NCBI GenBank assembly: GCA_001799675.1
Contig: MGTX01000003.1
Span: 1 to 35,935, forward strand
Origin: Elusimicrobia bacterium GWA2_66_18
Lineage (GTDB): Bacteria > Elusimicrobiota > Elusimicrobia > UBA1565 > UBA9628
Direction of reading: 5' to 3'
DNA: 35,935 bases
Both the position numbers and the translations under genes were made by a program. Of this stretch, positions 17,951-26,908 are shown one piece after another. Below the pieces are notes generated by a model. The model had not been told where the DNA came from. It did not search any database and saw only the letters and a list, made by a program, of their open reading frames with translations. Numbering within the stretch: position 1 is the stretch's first letter; each line of letters begins with the position of its first letter.

Positions 17951-18831
17951 ACACGGTTAAGGAATACGAGGCGCGACTCCAGGACCCCGCCGACGTTTCA
18001 GGCGCCTACCGTTTTTGCCGGGACCTGGCCGACCGCCACTACGAGAACTTCCCCGTCGCCTCGCTGCTCCTGCCGCGCGGCCTGCGCAAACACGTTGCCG
18101 CCCTCTACGCCTTCGCGCGCATCGCCGATGATTTTTCCGATGAGCCCGAGTACGAGGGCGTGCGCCGCGAGCGGATTCTCGATTGGCGTCGTCAACTGGC
18201 CGCCGTCGGCGAAAAGACCCCGGAGCACCCGGTCTTCCTGGCTCTTGGGGCCACGCTCAAGGAGCTGGATCTGCCCAAACAGCCCTTCGACGACCTCTTG
18301 TCCGCCTTTCTACAAGACACCGAAAAGAGCCGCTACGCCACCTTTGCCGAGGTCCTGGACTACTGCCGCCGCTCGGCCAATCCCATCGGCCGCGTCGTCT
18401 TGATGATCCACGGCTATCGTGAGGAGGAGCTTTTCCGCTATTCCGACGCGATCTGCACGGCTCTCCAGTTGGCCAACTTCTGGCAGGACCTCTCCGTGGA
18501 CCTCAAGAAGGACCGCATCTACGTTCCGGAGGAGGACTTCAAGGCCCACGGTTACTCCGAGGCGGACCTCCGGATGGGCGTCTACAACGAGCGCTTCAAG
18601 ACGCTGATGAAGTTCGAGTTGGCGCGCACGCGAGCCCTCTTCAATCAGGGCAAGCCCTTGTCCGCGCGCCTGCGCTGGCCCCTCTCCTTGGAAATTCGGC
18701 TGACCTGGCTCGGCGGCATGCAGGTGCTCAAGCTCGTCCATAAGCTGGATTTTGACACCATCCGCACGCGCCCCGCGCTTACGAGGCGGGATTGGATCCC
18801 TCTGGCCGCGCGCGCCCTCCTCGGCGCATGA
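17947..18831 (+). CDS. hpnC: Squalene synthase HpnC (hydroxysqualene synthase)
   Basis: 294 residues from GTG 17947, which overlaps the obg stop. In the three-step bacterial squalene route HpnD makes presqualene diphosphate, HpnC converts it to hydroxysqualene and HpnE reduces that to squalene. The protein is an all-helix prenyl synthase with first metal site FARIADDFSDE, second site LANFWQDLSVDLKKDRIYVP and the intervening SANPIGRVVL. Order hpnC-hpnD-hpnE with overlapping ends is the standard cluster. No squalene-hopene cyclase gene lies in the window, so whether hopanoids are made cannot be judged. Confidence 0.93.
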   Translation: MNTVKEYEARLQDPADVSGAYRFCRDLADRHYENFPVASLLLPRGLRKHVAALYAFARIADDFSDEPEYEGVRRERILDWRRQLAAVGEKTPEHPVFLALGATLKELDLPKQPFDDLLSAFLQDTEKSRYATFAEVLDYCRRSANPIGRVVLMIHGYREEELFRYSDAICTALQLANFWQDLSVDLKKDRIYVPEEDFKAHGYSEADLRMGVYNERFKTLMKFELARTRALFNQGKPLSARLRWPLSLEIRLTWLGGMQVLKLVHKLDFDTIRTRPALTRRDWIPLAARALLGA

Positions 18832-19673
18832 TCGCGATGTCGCCGCGCGCCGAGAGAAAGTCCAACTTCTTTCTGGGCTTTTTGCTGCTGCCGCGGACCA
18901 AGCGCGAGGCTCTCCGCGCCGCCTACGCGTACTGCCGCCTCATCGACGATATCGTCGACGACGGCGCCCTCTCAAAGGACGAGGCGCGCCGTCAGTTGGT
19001 CTTCTGGCGCTCGGAGATCGAGCGCTTGTACCGCGGCGAGCCCACGCATGAGATTTCGCGGGCTCTGATCGGACCGGTCGCCGACTTTAAGATCCCGAAA
19101 GGGCCTTTCTTGGAGATGATCCGAGGCTGCGCCATGGACCTGGAAGGGACGCATTATGAAACCATTTCCGAGCTGGAGAGCTACATGCGGGGCGTGGCAT
19201 CCTCGGTGGGCGCGATGTGCGCGCACATCTTCGGCTGGGACTACACCTCCCGGGAGCGCATGATGGAGTTTGCGACGGACTTCGGCTACGCCTTCCAGCT
19301 TACCAACATCATCCGCGACGTCGGGGTGGACCTGGAACTGGGGCGCGTCTATCTGCCTCTGGCCGACCTGCGCGAGGCCGGCTACCGCGTCGAGAATCTG
19401 ATCGCCCGCGATCATTCCCCGGCCTTCGAGCTGCTCATGCGCCGCCAGTACGAAAGGGCCAAGGATTATTACGCCCGGGCCCGCGCCCTGGTCGACCCGC
19501 GCGACCGGCCGAACCTCCTGCCCGCGGAGGTGATGGCTCATATTTACGAGGGGCTTCTTGATCGAATCAAACACCGTGGGTTCCAGGTCTTGTCCCATCA
19601 GACGAGTCTTCCGGCCCACCGGAAGCTGATTTTTGCCCTACGGGGATGGCTCTACTGTCATGGCTTCCGATAA
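18828..19673 (+). CDS. hpnD: Presqualene diphosphate synthase HpnD
   Basis: 281 residues from ATG 18828 (ATGA overlap with hpnC). It condenses two farnesyl diphosphates into presqualene diphosphate. Both aspartate-rich sites are seen: YCRLIDDIVDD and FQLTNIIRDVGVDLELGRVY, plus the SSVGAMCAHIFGW helix. The final residues (LIFALRGWLYCHGFR) give a hydrophobic C-terminal end that may touch the membrane, where the substrate and products lie. It overlaps hpnE by 14 bases. Confidence 0.93.
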   Translation: MIAMSPRAERKSNFFLGFLLLPRTKREALRAAYAYCRLIDDIVDDGALSKDEARRQLVFWRSEIERLYRGEPTHEISRALIGPVADFKIPKGPFLEMIRGCAMDLEGTHYETISELESYMRGVASSVGAMCAHIFGWDYTSRERMMEFATDFGYAFQLTNIIRDVGVDLELGRVYLPLADLREAGYRVENLIARDHSPAFELLMRRQYERAKDYYARARALVDPRDRPNLLPAEVMAHIYEGLLDRIKHRGFQVLSHQTSLPAHRKLIFALRGWLYCHGFR

Positions 19674-20985
19674 GACCGACGCGCTCATCCTCGGCGGCGG
19701 ATTCGCGGGATTAGTCTGCGCCGTTTGCCTGGCCGAAAAAGGACGCAAGGTCCTCGTGTTGGAAAAAAAAACCCACCGGGGCGGTCGAGCCTATTCCTTC
19801 GAAGAGAACGGCCTCGACATAGACAATGGACAACATCTTTTCATGGGATGTTATCGCGCCACGCGCCGATTCCTGAAAACGATCGGCACGCAAGACCGGC
19901 TGGAGATCTATGAAGACATGATCGTGGATTATATCGAACCCGGCGGCAAGAAAGATCGCCTGGATTGCCCGTCATGGCTGCCGGCGCCATACCATCTCGC
20001 CGCCGGACTTCTCGGCTTGAAAGGCGTTTCGTTGAAAGAGAAAACGGCGTTGTTTGCGTTTGATCTCGCCTTGAAGGCTATGAAGGTCGGCCCCATCCCG
20101 CAAGACGTCGAAAAGATGACGGTTCGAGGGTGGTTAAGCTCTCTCGATATTTCCAGAAATTTTCAGAATCGATTCTTCGATCCCGCGGCAATCGGCATTT
20201 TGAACGAACGGCCGGAGATCGCTTCGTCCGCGGGATTCATCCAGGCGCTACGGGAGATTTTTTTTTCCGACCGCGGATCCTCCAAGTTCGCCTTGGCCAA
20301 GACGGGACTGTCCGATCTGTATGCCGACGCCGCGCGGGATTTCATCGAGAAACGGGAGGGGCGCGTGATCTCCACGGCCAAGGCCGTGGGATTGATTGAG
20401 GAAGGCGGGCGCGTCGTCGGCGTGAAAACGGACATGGATTCCCGCTTCACGGCCGATCATATCGTCTCGACTTTGCCGCCATGGGAACTCAAGAAACTCG
20501 ATCTTCCGGCGGCCCTCCACGGACCTTGGGAGGATTTGGCCCCGGCCCCGATCATCGGCGTGACTCTCCTGCTGGACCGCCCGGTCATGAGCGAACGTTT
20601 CGTGGGGCTTCTCAACGCGCAGACGCATTGGGTTTTTAATCGATCAAGGATCATGGGCTTACCGGGTCCCGGCCAGGTCCTGTCCGTCGTCATCTCCGGC
20701 GCCCATGAGCAGATCGGGCGGCTGCCGGAGAAAATCCGTCAAACAGTCGTCGGCGACCTTTCCGCCTGCCTGCCTGGGTTTTCCCTCGCCAAGATCGTCC
20801 GATGGAAAGTGGTCAAGGAACCGTTCGCCACGCTTTCGCCCACGCCCGGCAGCGAGGCCAAGCGCCCCGAGCCCGGGACCGGCATGCCCGGCTTCTCCTT
20901 CGCCGGCGATTGGACCCGCACGGGTTTGCCCGCGACCATCGAGAGCGCCTGCGTTTCCGGCTATGCCGCCGCGTCCCGAGCCTAG
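19660..20985 (+). CDS. hpnE: Squalene-associated FAD-dependent desaturase/reductase HpnE
   Basis: 441 residues from ATG 19660. HpnE reduces hydroxysqualene to squalene using FAD. The N-terminal Rossmann motif LILGGGFAGLVCAVCLAEKG is followed by VLVLEKKTHRGGRAYSF, and the C-terminal FAD-binding end is FAGDWTRTGLPATIESAC, both typical of the amine-oxidase/phytoene-desaturase fold. The gene looks less GC-rich than its neighbours: two 60-base lines I counted are 55-58% GC against about 70% for one in hpnC. It contains an A9 run (19763-19771) and a T9 run (20258-20266), which are rare in this window. It may have been acquired separately, or only drifted. Confidence 0.9.
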   Translation: MASDKTDALILGGGFAGLVCAVCLAEKGRKVLVLEKKTHRGGRAYSFEENGLDIDNGQHLFMGCYRATRRFLKTIGTQDRLEIYEDMIVDYIEPGGKKDRLDCPSWLPAPYHLAAGLLGLKGVSLKEKTALFAFDLALKAMKVGPIPQDVEKMTVRGWLSSLDISRNFQNRFFDPAAIGILNERPEIASSAGFIQALREIFFSDRGSSKFALAKTGLSDLYADAARDFIEKREGRVISTAKAVGLIEEGGRVVGVKTDMDSRFTADHIVSTLPPWELKKLDLPAALHGPWEDLAPAPIIGVTLLLDRPVMSERFVGLLNAQTHWVFNRSRIMGLPGPGQVLSVVISGAHEQIGRLPEKIRQTVVGDLSACLPGFSLAKIVRWKVVKEPFATLSPTPGSEAKRPEPGTGMPGFSFAGDWTRTGLPATIESACVSGYAAASRA

Positions 20986-20997
20986 AGGCGAATAATC

Positions 20998-21003
20998 TAT
21001 AAT
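20998..21003 (+). promoter_or_regulatory. -10 box before dcd
   Basis: A perfect TATAAT in the 46-base gap between hpnE and dcd. No clear -35 at the expected distance. It would give a leader of about 20 bases containing GGGAG. Confidence 0.45.
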
Positions 21004-21031
21004 CGACGGCATCCTCGAGGCGGGAGTGTTC

Positions 21032-21595
21032 ATGATAAAGTCCGATAAATGGATTCGCCGGATGTGCCTGGAGCATAAGATGATCGATCCATTCGTCGAG
21101 CGCCAGGACGGCAAAGGAAAGATCTCCTACGGGCTGTCCTCCTACGGCTACGACATCCGCGTGGCCGGCGAGTACAAGGTCTTCACGAACGTCCACGGCG
21201 TCCTGGTGGACCCCAAGAAGTTCGATGAAAAGTCCTTCGTGGACATCAAGTCCGACGCGTGCGTGGTGCCGCCGAACTCCTTCGCGCTTGCCCGCTCGGT
21301 CGAGTGCTTCCACATCCCCCGCGAGGTGCTGGCCATCTGCCTCGGCAAGAGCACCTACGCCCGCTGCGGCATCATCGTCAACGTGACTCCCCTGGAGCCC
21401 GGCTGGTCGGGATATCTCACCATTGAGATATCCAACACCACGCCCCTGCCCGCCAAGATCTACTCCAACGAGGGCATCGCCCAATTGCTCTTCTTCGGGG
21501 GCGACCAACTCTGCGAGACCTCGTATTCGGATCGGCACGGCAAGTACATGGACCAGGTCGGCGTGGTCCTGCCGCGCGTCCTCTCTCCCAAGTGA
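21032..21595 (+). CDS. dcd: dCTP deaminase
   Basis: 187 residues from ATG 21032, with GGGAG six bases upstream (a GTG at 21026 overlaps that site and is less likely). It deaminates dCTP to dUTP, the substrate for Dut. Family features are [13 protein letters not shown], the [20 protein letters not shown] stretch with the Arg/Ser/Glu of the active site, [20 protein letters not shown] and the ending IAQLLFFGG. Some homologues are bifunctional dCTP deaminase/dUTPases; that cannot be told by eye. The gene downstream overlaps its stop (GTGA). Confidence 0.93.
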   Translation: MIKSDKWIRRMCLEHKMIDPFVERQDGKGKISYGLSSYGYDIRVAGEYKVFTNVHGVLVDPKKFDEKSFVDIKSDACVVPPNSFALARSVECFHIPREVLAICLGKSTYARCGIIVNVTPLEPGWSGYLTIEISNTTPLPAKIYSNEGIAQLLFFGGDQLCETSYSDRHGKYMDQVGVVLPRVLSPK

Positions 21596-22197
21596 GCCTT
21601 CTGCTTCTCGTCCTGCTGGCCGGGCCCGGGGCTGCGGCCGACCGAGCGATAGCGCCGGGAAGCGCCGCCTCCACGGACCGTGAGGAGGCGGCCCTCGGCG
21701 GCGGGCATTCCGAGCAGGTTCCCGAGCAGGCCTCGGTCGACCGGCGCCGGGCCATCCTGGAGGAGATGTGGCAGCGACGGATTCTGCCGCCCGACCAGGG
21801 GATGTGGAGCCCGAGCGATTATGAGCTCATCGAGAAGATCCGCCTCGCCGAGGTCGACGCCCTCGACCTCCTCAAGCGCAAGTTCGGAGGTTATCGCCCC
21901 TGGGTCGCCAAGCCCCGGGCCGGCGGCCTGCCGGGGGCCCCACGGCTGACCAAAGAGGGCTACGAGAAGTATCTCTTCGTCCTGAGCCAGGACGCCATCG
22001 AATTTTTCGAGTCCAAGGGCGCCGACGCCAAATGTGTGTTCAAGCTCAAGGACATGGACGGCAAGGCTCTCTTCAACGGCCGCGGGTCCATCACCGAGGA
22101 CGGGGCCCGCGTCTACCGACGGGCCAAACTCAACCTGGAGATTTTCTGGAAAGCCCCCGACGGTGAACTCTACGGTACCCGGCGCCCTCCCCGATAG
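21592..22197 (+). CDS. Secreted protein of unknown function
   Basis: 201 residues from GTG 21592, overlapping the dcd stop. The first 16 residues ([16 protein letters not shown]) make a short signal peptide with almost no basic n-region. The mature part has an acidic, low-complexity stretch (to about 45), a helical part ([20 protein letters not shown]) and a more globular C-terminal half with [20 protein letters not shown] and a strand-rich end. No family is recognised. The neighbouring genes are housekeeping and give no clue to its role. Confidence 0.6.
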   Translation: MSLLLLVLLAGPGAAADRAIAPGSAASTDREEAALGGGHSEQVPEQASVDRRRAILEEMWQRRILPPDQGMWSPSDYELIEKIRLAEVDALDLLKRKFGGYRPWVAKPRAGGLPGAPRLTKEGYEKYLFVLSQDAIEFFESKGADAKCVFKLKDMDGKALFNGRGSITEDGARVYRRAKLNLEIFWKAPDGELYGTRRPPR

Positions 22198-22232
22198 ACA
22201 CCCGCCGCCTCGCAGACCCCGACGAAAAATCC

Positions 22233-22261
22233 TTGAGCCGCCGTCGAGAATTTGCTATATT
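22233..22261 (+). promoter_or_regulatory. Promoter of rplM-rpsI placed for a leaderless mRNA
   Basis: TTGAGC (22233-22238), a 17-base spacer and TATATT (22256-22261), then seven bases to the rplM ATG at 22269. The expected start of transcription is the ATG itself. Confidence 0.75.
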
Positions 22262-22268
22262 TTAAATC

Positions 22269-22703
22269 ATGCCTCAGAACACTTATATGCATAGCCCCCG
22301 CCAGGCCGCCATCGAGCGCCGTTGGCATCACATCGACGCGAAGGGACTTGTCCTCGGCCGCATCGCGACGAAGGCCGCCGTTCTCCTGCGCGGCAAGCTG
22401 AAGCCGACGTACACCGACTGCGTCGATTGCGGCGATTTTGTCGTCGTGACGAACGCCAAGCACGTCAAGCTGACCGGCGACAAGCTGGAGCAGAAATTCT
22501 ATTTCTCCCACTCCGGCTACGCCGGCGGCGCGAAGGTCATGCCGATGAAGCGGCAGATGGAGCGCGACCCTCGCCGTGTCCTTATGCTTGCCGTGCGTCG
22601 CATGCTGCCGAAGAACCGTCTGGCCCGCAAGCAGATGGTGCGCCTCAAGATCTACGCCGCGGACACGCATCCGCACGCCACCCTCAAACAGAAGGCCAAG
22701 TAA
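22269..22703 (+). CDS. rplM: Ribosomal protein uL13
   Basis: 144 residues. Early-assembling large-subunit protein. Recognised from RRWHHIDAKGLVLGRIATKA, the DFVVVTNAKHVKLTGDK strand and the RMLPKNRLARKQMVRLKIY region. No Shine-Dalgarno sequence precedes the ATG, and the promoter spacing implies a leaderless message, unusual for a ribosomal protein gene. A second Met at residue 7 is an alternative start but also lacks a Shine-Dalgarno sequence. rpsI follows after six bases. Confidence 0.96.
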   Translation: MPQNTYMHSPRQAAIERRWHHIDAKGLVLGRIATKAAVLLRGKLKPTYTDCVDCGDFVVVTNAKHVKLTGDKLEQKFYFSHSGYAGGAKVMPMKRQMERDPRRVLMLAVRRMLPKNRLARKQMVRLKIYAADTHPHATLKQKAK

Positions 22704-22709
22704 AAAACC

Positions 22710-23111
22710 ATGGGTAAGAACGAAGCCGTCCGGGCCACGGGCCGCCGCAAGAACGCCATCGCGCAGGTCCGCGTCCTGCCGAAGGGCGAAGGCAAGATCA
22801 CCGTCAACGCGAAGCCCGTCGAAATCTACTTCAACGGTCTGCCGCACCAGGTCCGCGACGTGCGGTCCCCCCTGGAGGTCATCGAGAGCGCCAAGGGCAA
22901 CGACTACGTCGTGAAGGTCATCGGCGGCGGCATCTCCGGCCAGGCCGGAGCGGCTCGCCACGCCATCGCCCGCGCGCTCGTCAAGGTCGACGAGAAGAAC
23001 AAGAAGGCCCTCAAGGCGGCCGGCTTCCTGACCCGCGACCCCCGCATGGTCGAGCGCAAGAAGAGCGGACAGCCGAAGGCGCGCAAGCGCTTCCAGTACT
23101 CCAAGCGCTGA
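22710..23111 (+). CDS. rpsI: Ribosomal protein uS9
   Basis: 133 residues. Its C-terminal tail reaches the P-site tRNA in the small subunit. Typical elements are [20 protein letters not shown], the [19 protein letters not shown] core and the ending [14 protein letters not shown]. It follows rplM as in nearly all bacteria. Confidence 0.97.
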   Translation: MGKNEAVRATGRRKNAIAQVRVLPKGEGKITVNAKPVEIYFNGLPHQVRDVRSPLEVIESAKGNDYVVKVIGGGISGQAGAARHAIARALVKVDEKNKKALKAAGFLTRDPRMVERKKSGQPKARKRFQYSKR

Positions 23112-23124
23112 TCCGGCCGTCTCC

Positions 23125-23427
23125 TTGGAGACGATCAAGATCCGTGGACTGGCCCGTCTCACCTCGGCGATCTTCGTCGGATGGGGAGGGCTGCTTTCTT
23201 TCAAGGGGCTTTGGGACCTCTTCTACGGCGAACCCGAGGCCAACCTCTATGCTCCGGCCAAATGGGCGTTCATCACCCAGGAGCAGTGGCTGCGCTACGC
23301 AGGTTTCGAACTAGTCTACGGCGCGGCCTGCCTGGGCCTGGCCTGGTACTGCCGGCGCTGGGCGCAGCGCCTGCCGGAAACGGTCGAGCGCCCCCTGCGC
23401 GAGCCCGAGTTCTCCCTTTTCGACTAG
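23125..23427 (+). CDS. Small membrane protein of unknown function
   Basis: 100 residues if started at TTG 23125, the only plausible start in frame; no Shine-Dalgarno sequence is visible, so the start is uncertain. Two hydrophobic segments are visible, around 12-33 (TSAIFVGWGGLLSFKGLW) and 57-74 (GFELVYGAACLGLAWYC), with a tail rich in R, E and P. No family is recognised. It is 13 bases after rpsI and three before the DUF72 gene, so it probably belongs to the rplM-rpsI operon. Confidence 0.55.
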   Translation: METIKIRGLARLTSAIFVGWGGLLSFKGLWDLFYGEPEANLYAPAKWAFITQEQWLRYAGFELVYGAACLGLAWYCRRWAQRLPETVERPLREPEFSLFD

Positions 23428-23430
23428 CCA

Positions 23431-24156
23431 ATGCTGAAGGTGGGCTGCGAAGGCTTCTCCATCGGACAGGACCGCTACTGGCGGACCTTTTCCTTCGTTG
23501 AGGCGAAGACCGGCGAGAGGATGCCGCGGCAGGCGACGCTGGCGGAATGGAAAGCCGGCGCGCCGCGGGGCGCGGAGTTCGCTCTGCAGGCTTTCCGGCT
23601 CATCACGCATGGCCGCGAGGACCGAGGCTTCCCGGAGGCCGGTAAGAAGCTTTCCCGCTCTCGCCAGGACCGTTGTGGAGCCTTCCGGGAGAGCCTGGAG
23701 GCCAGTGAGGCCTGGGTGTCTACAAAGGCAGCTGCCGAGATCCTGGACGCCAAGATCGTGGTCTTCGAGACCCCGATCTCTTTCCAGCCCGGCCCCGACA
23801 GCCTGCGGGATATGTACCGTTTCTTCAAGGCCGCCTCCCGCGGCCGCCTCACATTCGTCTGGCATTCACGCGGCGCCGCTTGGCGGACGGGACTCAGTGA
23901 GAGGGTCTGCGCGGACCTGGGGCTGCTGCGCGCCTACGATCCGCTGAGGGAGGCGGCTCCTAAGCATGGGACTTTCCGCTACCTGCGTTCCCGGGGACCA
24001 CGGGTGGGGACTTTATCTGTGGACGAATTATCCACAATCCGTCTGGCCGCCCAAGAAGCCCCATCCTGTCTCGTCTTATCGCACCGGGACGCTTATCGCG
24101 ACGGGGTGCGCCTGCTCGAATCCATCGCGTCTCACGTCTCAGGGAGGAGTCGTTGA
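23431..24156 (+). CDS. DUF72 (YecE-like) family protein
   Basis: 241 residues. The opening KVGCEGFSIGQDRYW corresponds to the DUF72 pattern that begins with a beta strand and a G-x-x-G-[WF] turn of a TIM-barrel-like fold. Later blocks fit as well: AEFALQAFRLITH for the F-K-Q/F-P region, IVVFETPISFQPGPDS, and LTFVWHSRGAAW in place of the usual E-hydrophobic-R strand. The biochemical role of the family is not established. Its last codons overlap the methyltransferase gene by TTGA. Confidence 0.75.
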   Translation: MLKVGCEGFSIGQDRYWRTFSFVEAKTGERMPRQATLAEWKAGAPRGAEFALQAFRLITHGREDRGFPEAGKKLSRSRQDRCGAFRESLEASEAWVSTKAAAEILDAKIVVFETPISFQPGPDSLRDMYRFFKAASRGRLTFVWHSRGAAWRTGLSERVCADLGLLRAYDPLREAAPKHGTFRYLRSRGPRVGTLSVDELSTIRLAAQEAPSCLVLSHRDAYRDGVRLLESIASHVSGRSR

Positions 24157-24779
24157 GCCTCTGGACGGACCTGCGCGTGGGCTGGCAGTCCTTCAAGACC
24201 AGGCGCAAGATGAACCGGCAGTTCGGCCGACGCGAGGATCCCTTCTCCTATGGCGAGACCCCTTACGAGCTGGCGCGCCTCGACGCGATGCAGGCCGCTT
24301 TGTCCGGCCCCCGCTGGAACAGCGTTCTAGAGGCGGGCTGCGCGGAGGGCCATTTCACGCAACGCCTCGCGCGTTTGGCCGATCGGGTGACCGCCTTGGA
24401 TATCTCCGCCGTCGCGCTGTCTCGCGCCCGCAGGCGCGTGCCGACCGCGGACTTTGCGGAGGGGGACCTTCTGACCTGGACTCCGCCGGCCGGAACCTCT
24501 TACGACGCGATCGTTCTTGGAGACGTGCTGTATTATCTCGACCGAGAAGGCGTGTCCGACGTCTACGCGGAGGTCTTTGCTCGCATCGCGTCTTGGTTGA
24601 AGCCCGGGGGGCGCCTCATCCTCGCCCACGGTTACGCCGGGGACGAGGAGTTCGCCCACCGCCGTTGCTTCCGCGAGCGTTTCGAGGCCGCGGGCCTGCG
24701 CCTGATCTGCGAGGCTCCCGTCGACGGCGCCGAGCGCGGGGCAGTGCGGTGCCTCCTGTCCGTTCTTTCGGCGCGCTGA
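24153..24779 (+). CDS. Class I SAM-dependent methyltransferase (NodS-like)
   Basis: 208 residues from TTG 24153, which overlaps the DUF72 stop and has GGAGGAG just upstream. The SAM-binding motif I is VLEAGCAEGHFTQRLA, followed by the acidic end of strand 2 (VTALDISAVAL), motif with the aspartate in FAEGDLLTW, and motif IV DAIVLGDVLYYL, then LKPGGRLILAHGY. The ending resembles NodS/small-molecule N-methyltransferases, but the substrate cannot be read from sequence. Confidence 0.8.
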   Translation: MSLWTDLRVGWQSFKTRRKMNRQFGRREDPFSYGETPYELARLDAMQAALSGPRWNSVLEAGCAEGHFTQRLARLADRVTALDISAVALSRARRRVPTADFAEGDLLTWTPPAGTSYDAIVLGDVLYYLDREGVSDVYAEVFARIASWLKPGGRLILAHGYAGDEEFAHRRCFRERFEAAGLRLICEAPVDGAERGAVRCLLSVLSAR

Positions 24780-24804
24780 CGGGGCGCGTGAAATTTCGTA
24801 GACT
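24776..24804 (+). promoter_or_regulatory. Promoter placed for a leaderless transcript (24812 gene)
   Basis: CTGACG (24776-24781), a 17-base spacer and TAGACT (24799-24804), seven bases before the ATG at 24812. It would drive the alanine-rich gene, the nucleotidase and the HAD phosphatase. Confidence 0.55.
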
Positions 24805-24811
24805 GGCCCCT

Positions 24812-25381
24812 ATGCGTAAGAAGGCGTCCGAAGCCCTGCACGGCCAGGCGGAGATTCTCGTCGGAGCGGCCGCGGCCGCGGCGCGCTGGTTCCACGTCCC
24901 GGGCCTCGTGTCCTTGACGGCCGCGCGCACCGCGCGTCTGCGCTCGCGCGCCTGGCGCGACGCCTCCGTGGCGGCCTCCCAGACCCGGAGCGGACCCGCC
25001 AAGACGGACGCCTGCGACCTCTCCTTCGCCCTGCGCGAAGCCGTCGAGCAGACGGTTGCGGCCGTCAGCGAGGCCGCCCGCTGGGGGGTCTGCGCCGACG
25101 CCGCCTTCGCCGCGGCCGCAGATGCCTTGGAGGACGCGGCCCGGGACCTCAAGCGTGCCGCCGCGGCCGCGGCGAGCCCGGCCCGCGCCGACGCTCTGCT
25201 GGAGGCCAAGCGCCACGCCGCCGTCGTCGAGCGCCGATGCCGCGCCGTCCGCGCCGAGGCGCACGAATCTCCGGCCTTCGTCGAATCCGTCAAGCGCAGC
25301 GCGATTTCCGCGCGCCTGTCCTCGGCCGCCGAGGCCCTACAGCAGGCCTGCGACGCCCTCGCCGGGGGCCTTTCCGAATGA
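24812..25381 (+). CDS. Alanine-rich helical protein of unknown function
   Basis: 189 residues. Composition is dominated by A, R, E, D and S with long helical heptad-like stretches (AAFAAAADALEDAARDLKRA, EAKRHAAVVERRCRAVRAEA) and no signal peptide or membrane segment. It looks like a soluble helical bundle or coiled-coil protein. No family is recognised. It is first in a three-gene unit with the secreted nucleotidase (ATGA overlap) and the HAD phosphatase. The many alanines make chance coding in GC-rich DNA possible, but the promoter and the overlap support a real gene. Confidence 0.55.
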   Translation: MRKKASEALHGQAEILVGAAAAAARWFHVPGLVSLTAARTARLRSRAWRDASVAASQTRSGPAKTDACDLSFALREAVEQTVAAVSEAARWGVCADAAFAAAADALEDAARDLKRAAAAAASPARADALLEAKRHAAVVERRCRAVRAEAHESPAFVESVKRSAISARLSSAAEALQQACDALAGGLSE

Positions 25382-26907
25382 ACCTTCTCCGCTCGCGATG
25401 CCTCCTCGTCCTGGCGATGGCGGCCGCGCCGGGCGCAGGTCGCGCCGCGGACGCCGCGGCCCCGATTCGCATCCGGGTTTATCATACCAACGACATCCAC
25501 GGTTGGATTATGTCTCGCCCGGACCGGCTCCAGCCCGACCGGCTCGTCGGCGGGGCTGCGGCTCTGGCCTCGTTCATCGGCCGGGAGACGGGACCAAAGC
25601 TCGTCCTTGACGCGGGTGATTGGTGGCAGGGCACGCCGGAGGGGTCCCTGACCAAGGGAGAGTCCGTTGCCGAGGTCTTCAACGCCATAGGCTATGACGC
25701 GCTCGTCGTGGGAAACCACGAGTACGATTCCGGGGCGGAGGACCTTAAGGCCCTCATCGGCAAGATCAAAGCTCCGGTCCTCTCGGCCAACACCTACACC
25801 AAGGACGGCAAGCGCGCGTCCTGGGTCAAGTCCTGGATCGTCAAGGAAGTCGCGGGCGTCAAGATCGGCATCTTCGGCCTGACCACCTCCAACATGCCGC
25901 GATTGGCCTTCTCCAAGAACATCGCGGGGCTTAAGTTCCGTCGCGAGGTGGACGAGGGGCGCGATGCCGTCAAGGAACTCAAGGAGGCGGGGGCCGAGGT
26001 CATCATCGCCGTCACGCACATCGGTCTTGAGGAGGAGGGGAAGGGGCGCTTCGAGGGCGACCAGACTTTGGCCCGCGAGATCGGCGGCATCGACCTCGTC
26101 GTGGGCGGCCACTCCCACACGACCCTTCTGCGGCCCCTGCGCGACGCCGAGCACGGGACCCTGATCGTCCAGGCGGGCTGCTACCTGGTCCGCGCGGGGC
26201 GCGCGACGCTTACCATCGACCCGGCGACCCACAGGGTCCTCTCCTCCGAGGACGAATTGGTCGAACTGCGGCCCGAACGCGTCGGCGAGGACGCCCCGGT
26301 CAAGGCCATCGTGGCCAAGCACGCCGCGGCCGTGGGCTCGGTCTTCGAGACCGTCGTCGCCACGGTGACGGTCGCGATGAACCGGGAGTCCGAGAAAGAA
26401 TCCGGCATCGGTTCCTGGATGGCGGACTGCTACAAGGACTGGGCGGGCGCGGACGCTGCCTTCCAGAACGGCGGCGGCATCCGGGCGGACATCCCGGCCG
26501 GCCCCCTGACCTTGCGCGCCATCTACGGCGTGATGCCCTTCGACAACGAGATCGTGAAGCTCAAGATGACGGGCGCCGTCCTGCGCGAGGTCTTGGAGCA
26601 CGGCGTGGGGATGGCTCGGCTCATGCAGGTCGGCGGGACCTCCGTCGTGTACCGCCGCGGCAAGCCCATGGGCGAGCGCGTGGTTTCCGCCGCGGTGGGC
26701 GGGGCCCCGCTCGACGACGCCAAGACCTACGCCGTCGCGGCCCTCGATTTCATCGTGGTAGGCGGCGACGGCTTCAACGCCTTCGCCAAGGCCGACGTCA
26801 ACGAACCCACGGGCGTGCTGGCGCGCGACGTCCTGCGCCGATGCGCCGAGAAGCAGAAGACGGTCGCCCCTCCCGAGTCGGGGCGCCTGAGAGTTCAGGA
26901 GGACTGA
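25378..26907 (+). CDS. Secreted 5'-nucleotidase (UshA/NT5E family)
   Basis: 509 residues. Residues 1-24 are a signal peptide ending GAGRAADA. The metallophosphatase domain carries VYHTNDIHGW, VLDAGDWWQGTPEG, VVGNHEYDSG, IAVTHIGL and VVGGHSHT, supplying the two-metal ligands. The C-terminal 5'-nucleotidase domain has FQNGGGIRADIPAG and VGGDGFNAF, which stack on the base. Such enzymes hydrolyse nucleotides to nucleosides outside the cytoplasm. It lies three genes upstream of the deoC-containing BMC operon on the same strand, so it may supply nucleosides whose sugar reaches that pathway. This link is an inference, since the operons have separate promoters. Confidence 0.92.
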   Translation: MNLLRSRCLLVLAMAAAPGAGRAADAAAPIRIRVYHTNDIHGWIMSRPDRLQPDRLVGGAAALASFIGRETGPKLVLDAGDWWQGTPEGSLTKGESVAEVFNAIGYDALVVGNHEYDSGAEDLKALIGKIKAPVLSANTYTKDGKRASWVKSWIVKEVAGVKIGIFGLTTSNMPRLAFSKNIAGLKFRREVDEGRDAVKELKEAGAEVIIAVTHIGLEEEGKGRFEGDQTLAREIGGIDLVVGGHSHTTLLRPLRDAEHGTLIVQAGCYLVRAGRATLTIDPATHRVLSSEDELVELRPERVGEDAPVKAIVAKHAAAVGSVFETVVATVTVAMNRESEKESGIGSWMADCYKDWAGADAAFQNGGGIRADIPAGPLTLRAIYGVMPFDNEIVKLKMTGAVLREVLEHGVGMARLMQVGGTSVVYRRGKPMGERVVSAAVGGAPLDDAKTYAVAALDFIVVGGDGFNAFAKADVNEPTGVLARDVLRRCAEKQKTVAPPESGRLRVQED

Positions 26908-26908
26908 T

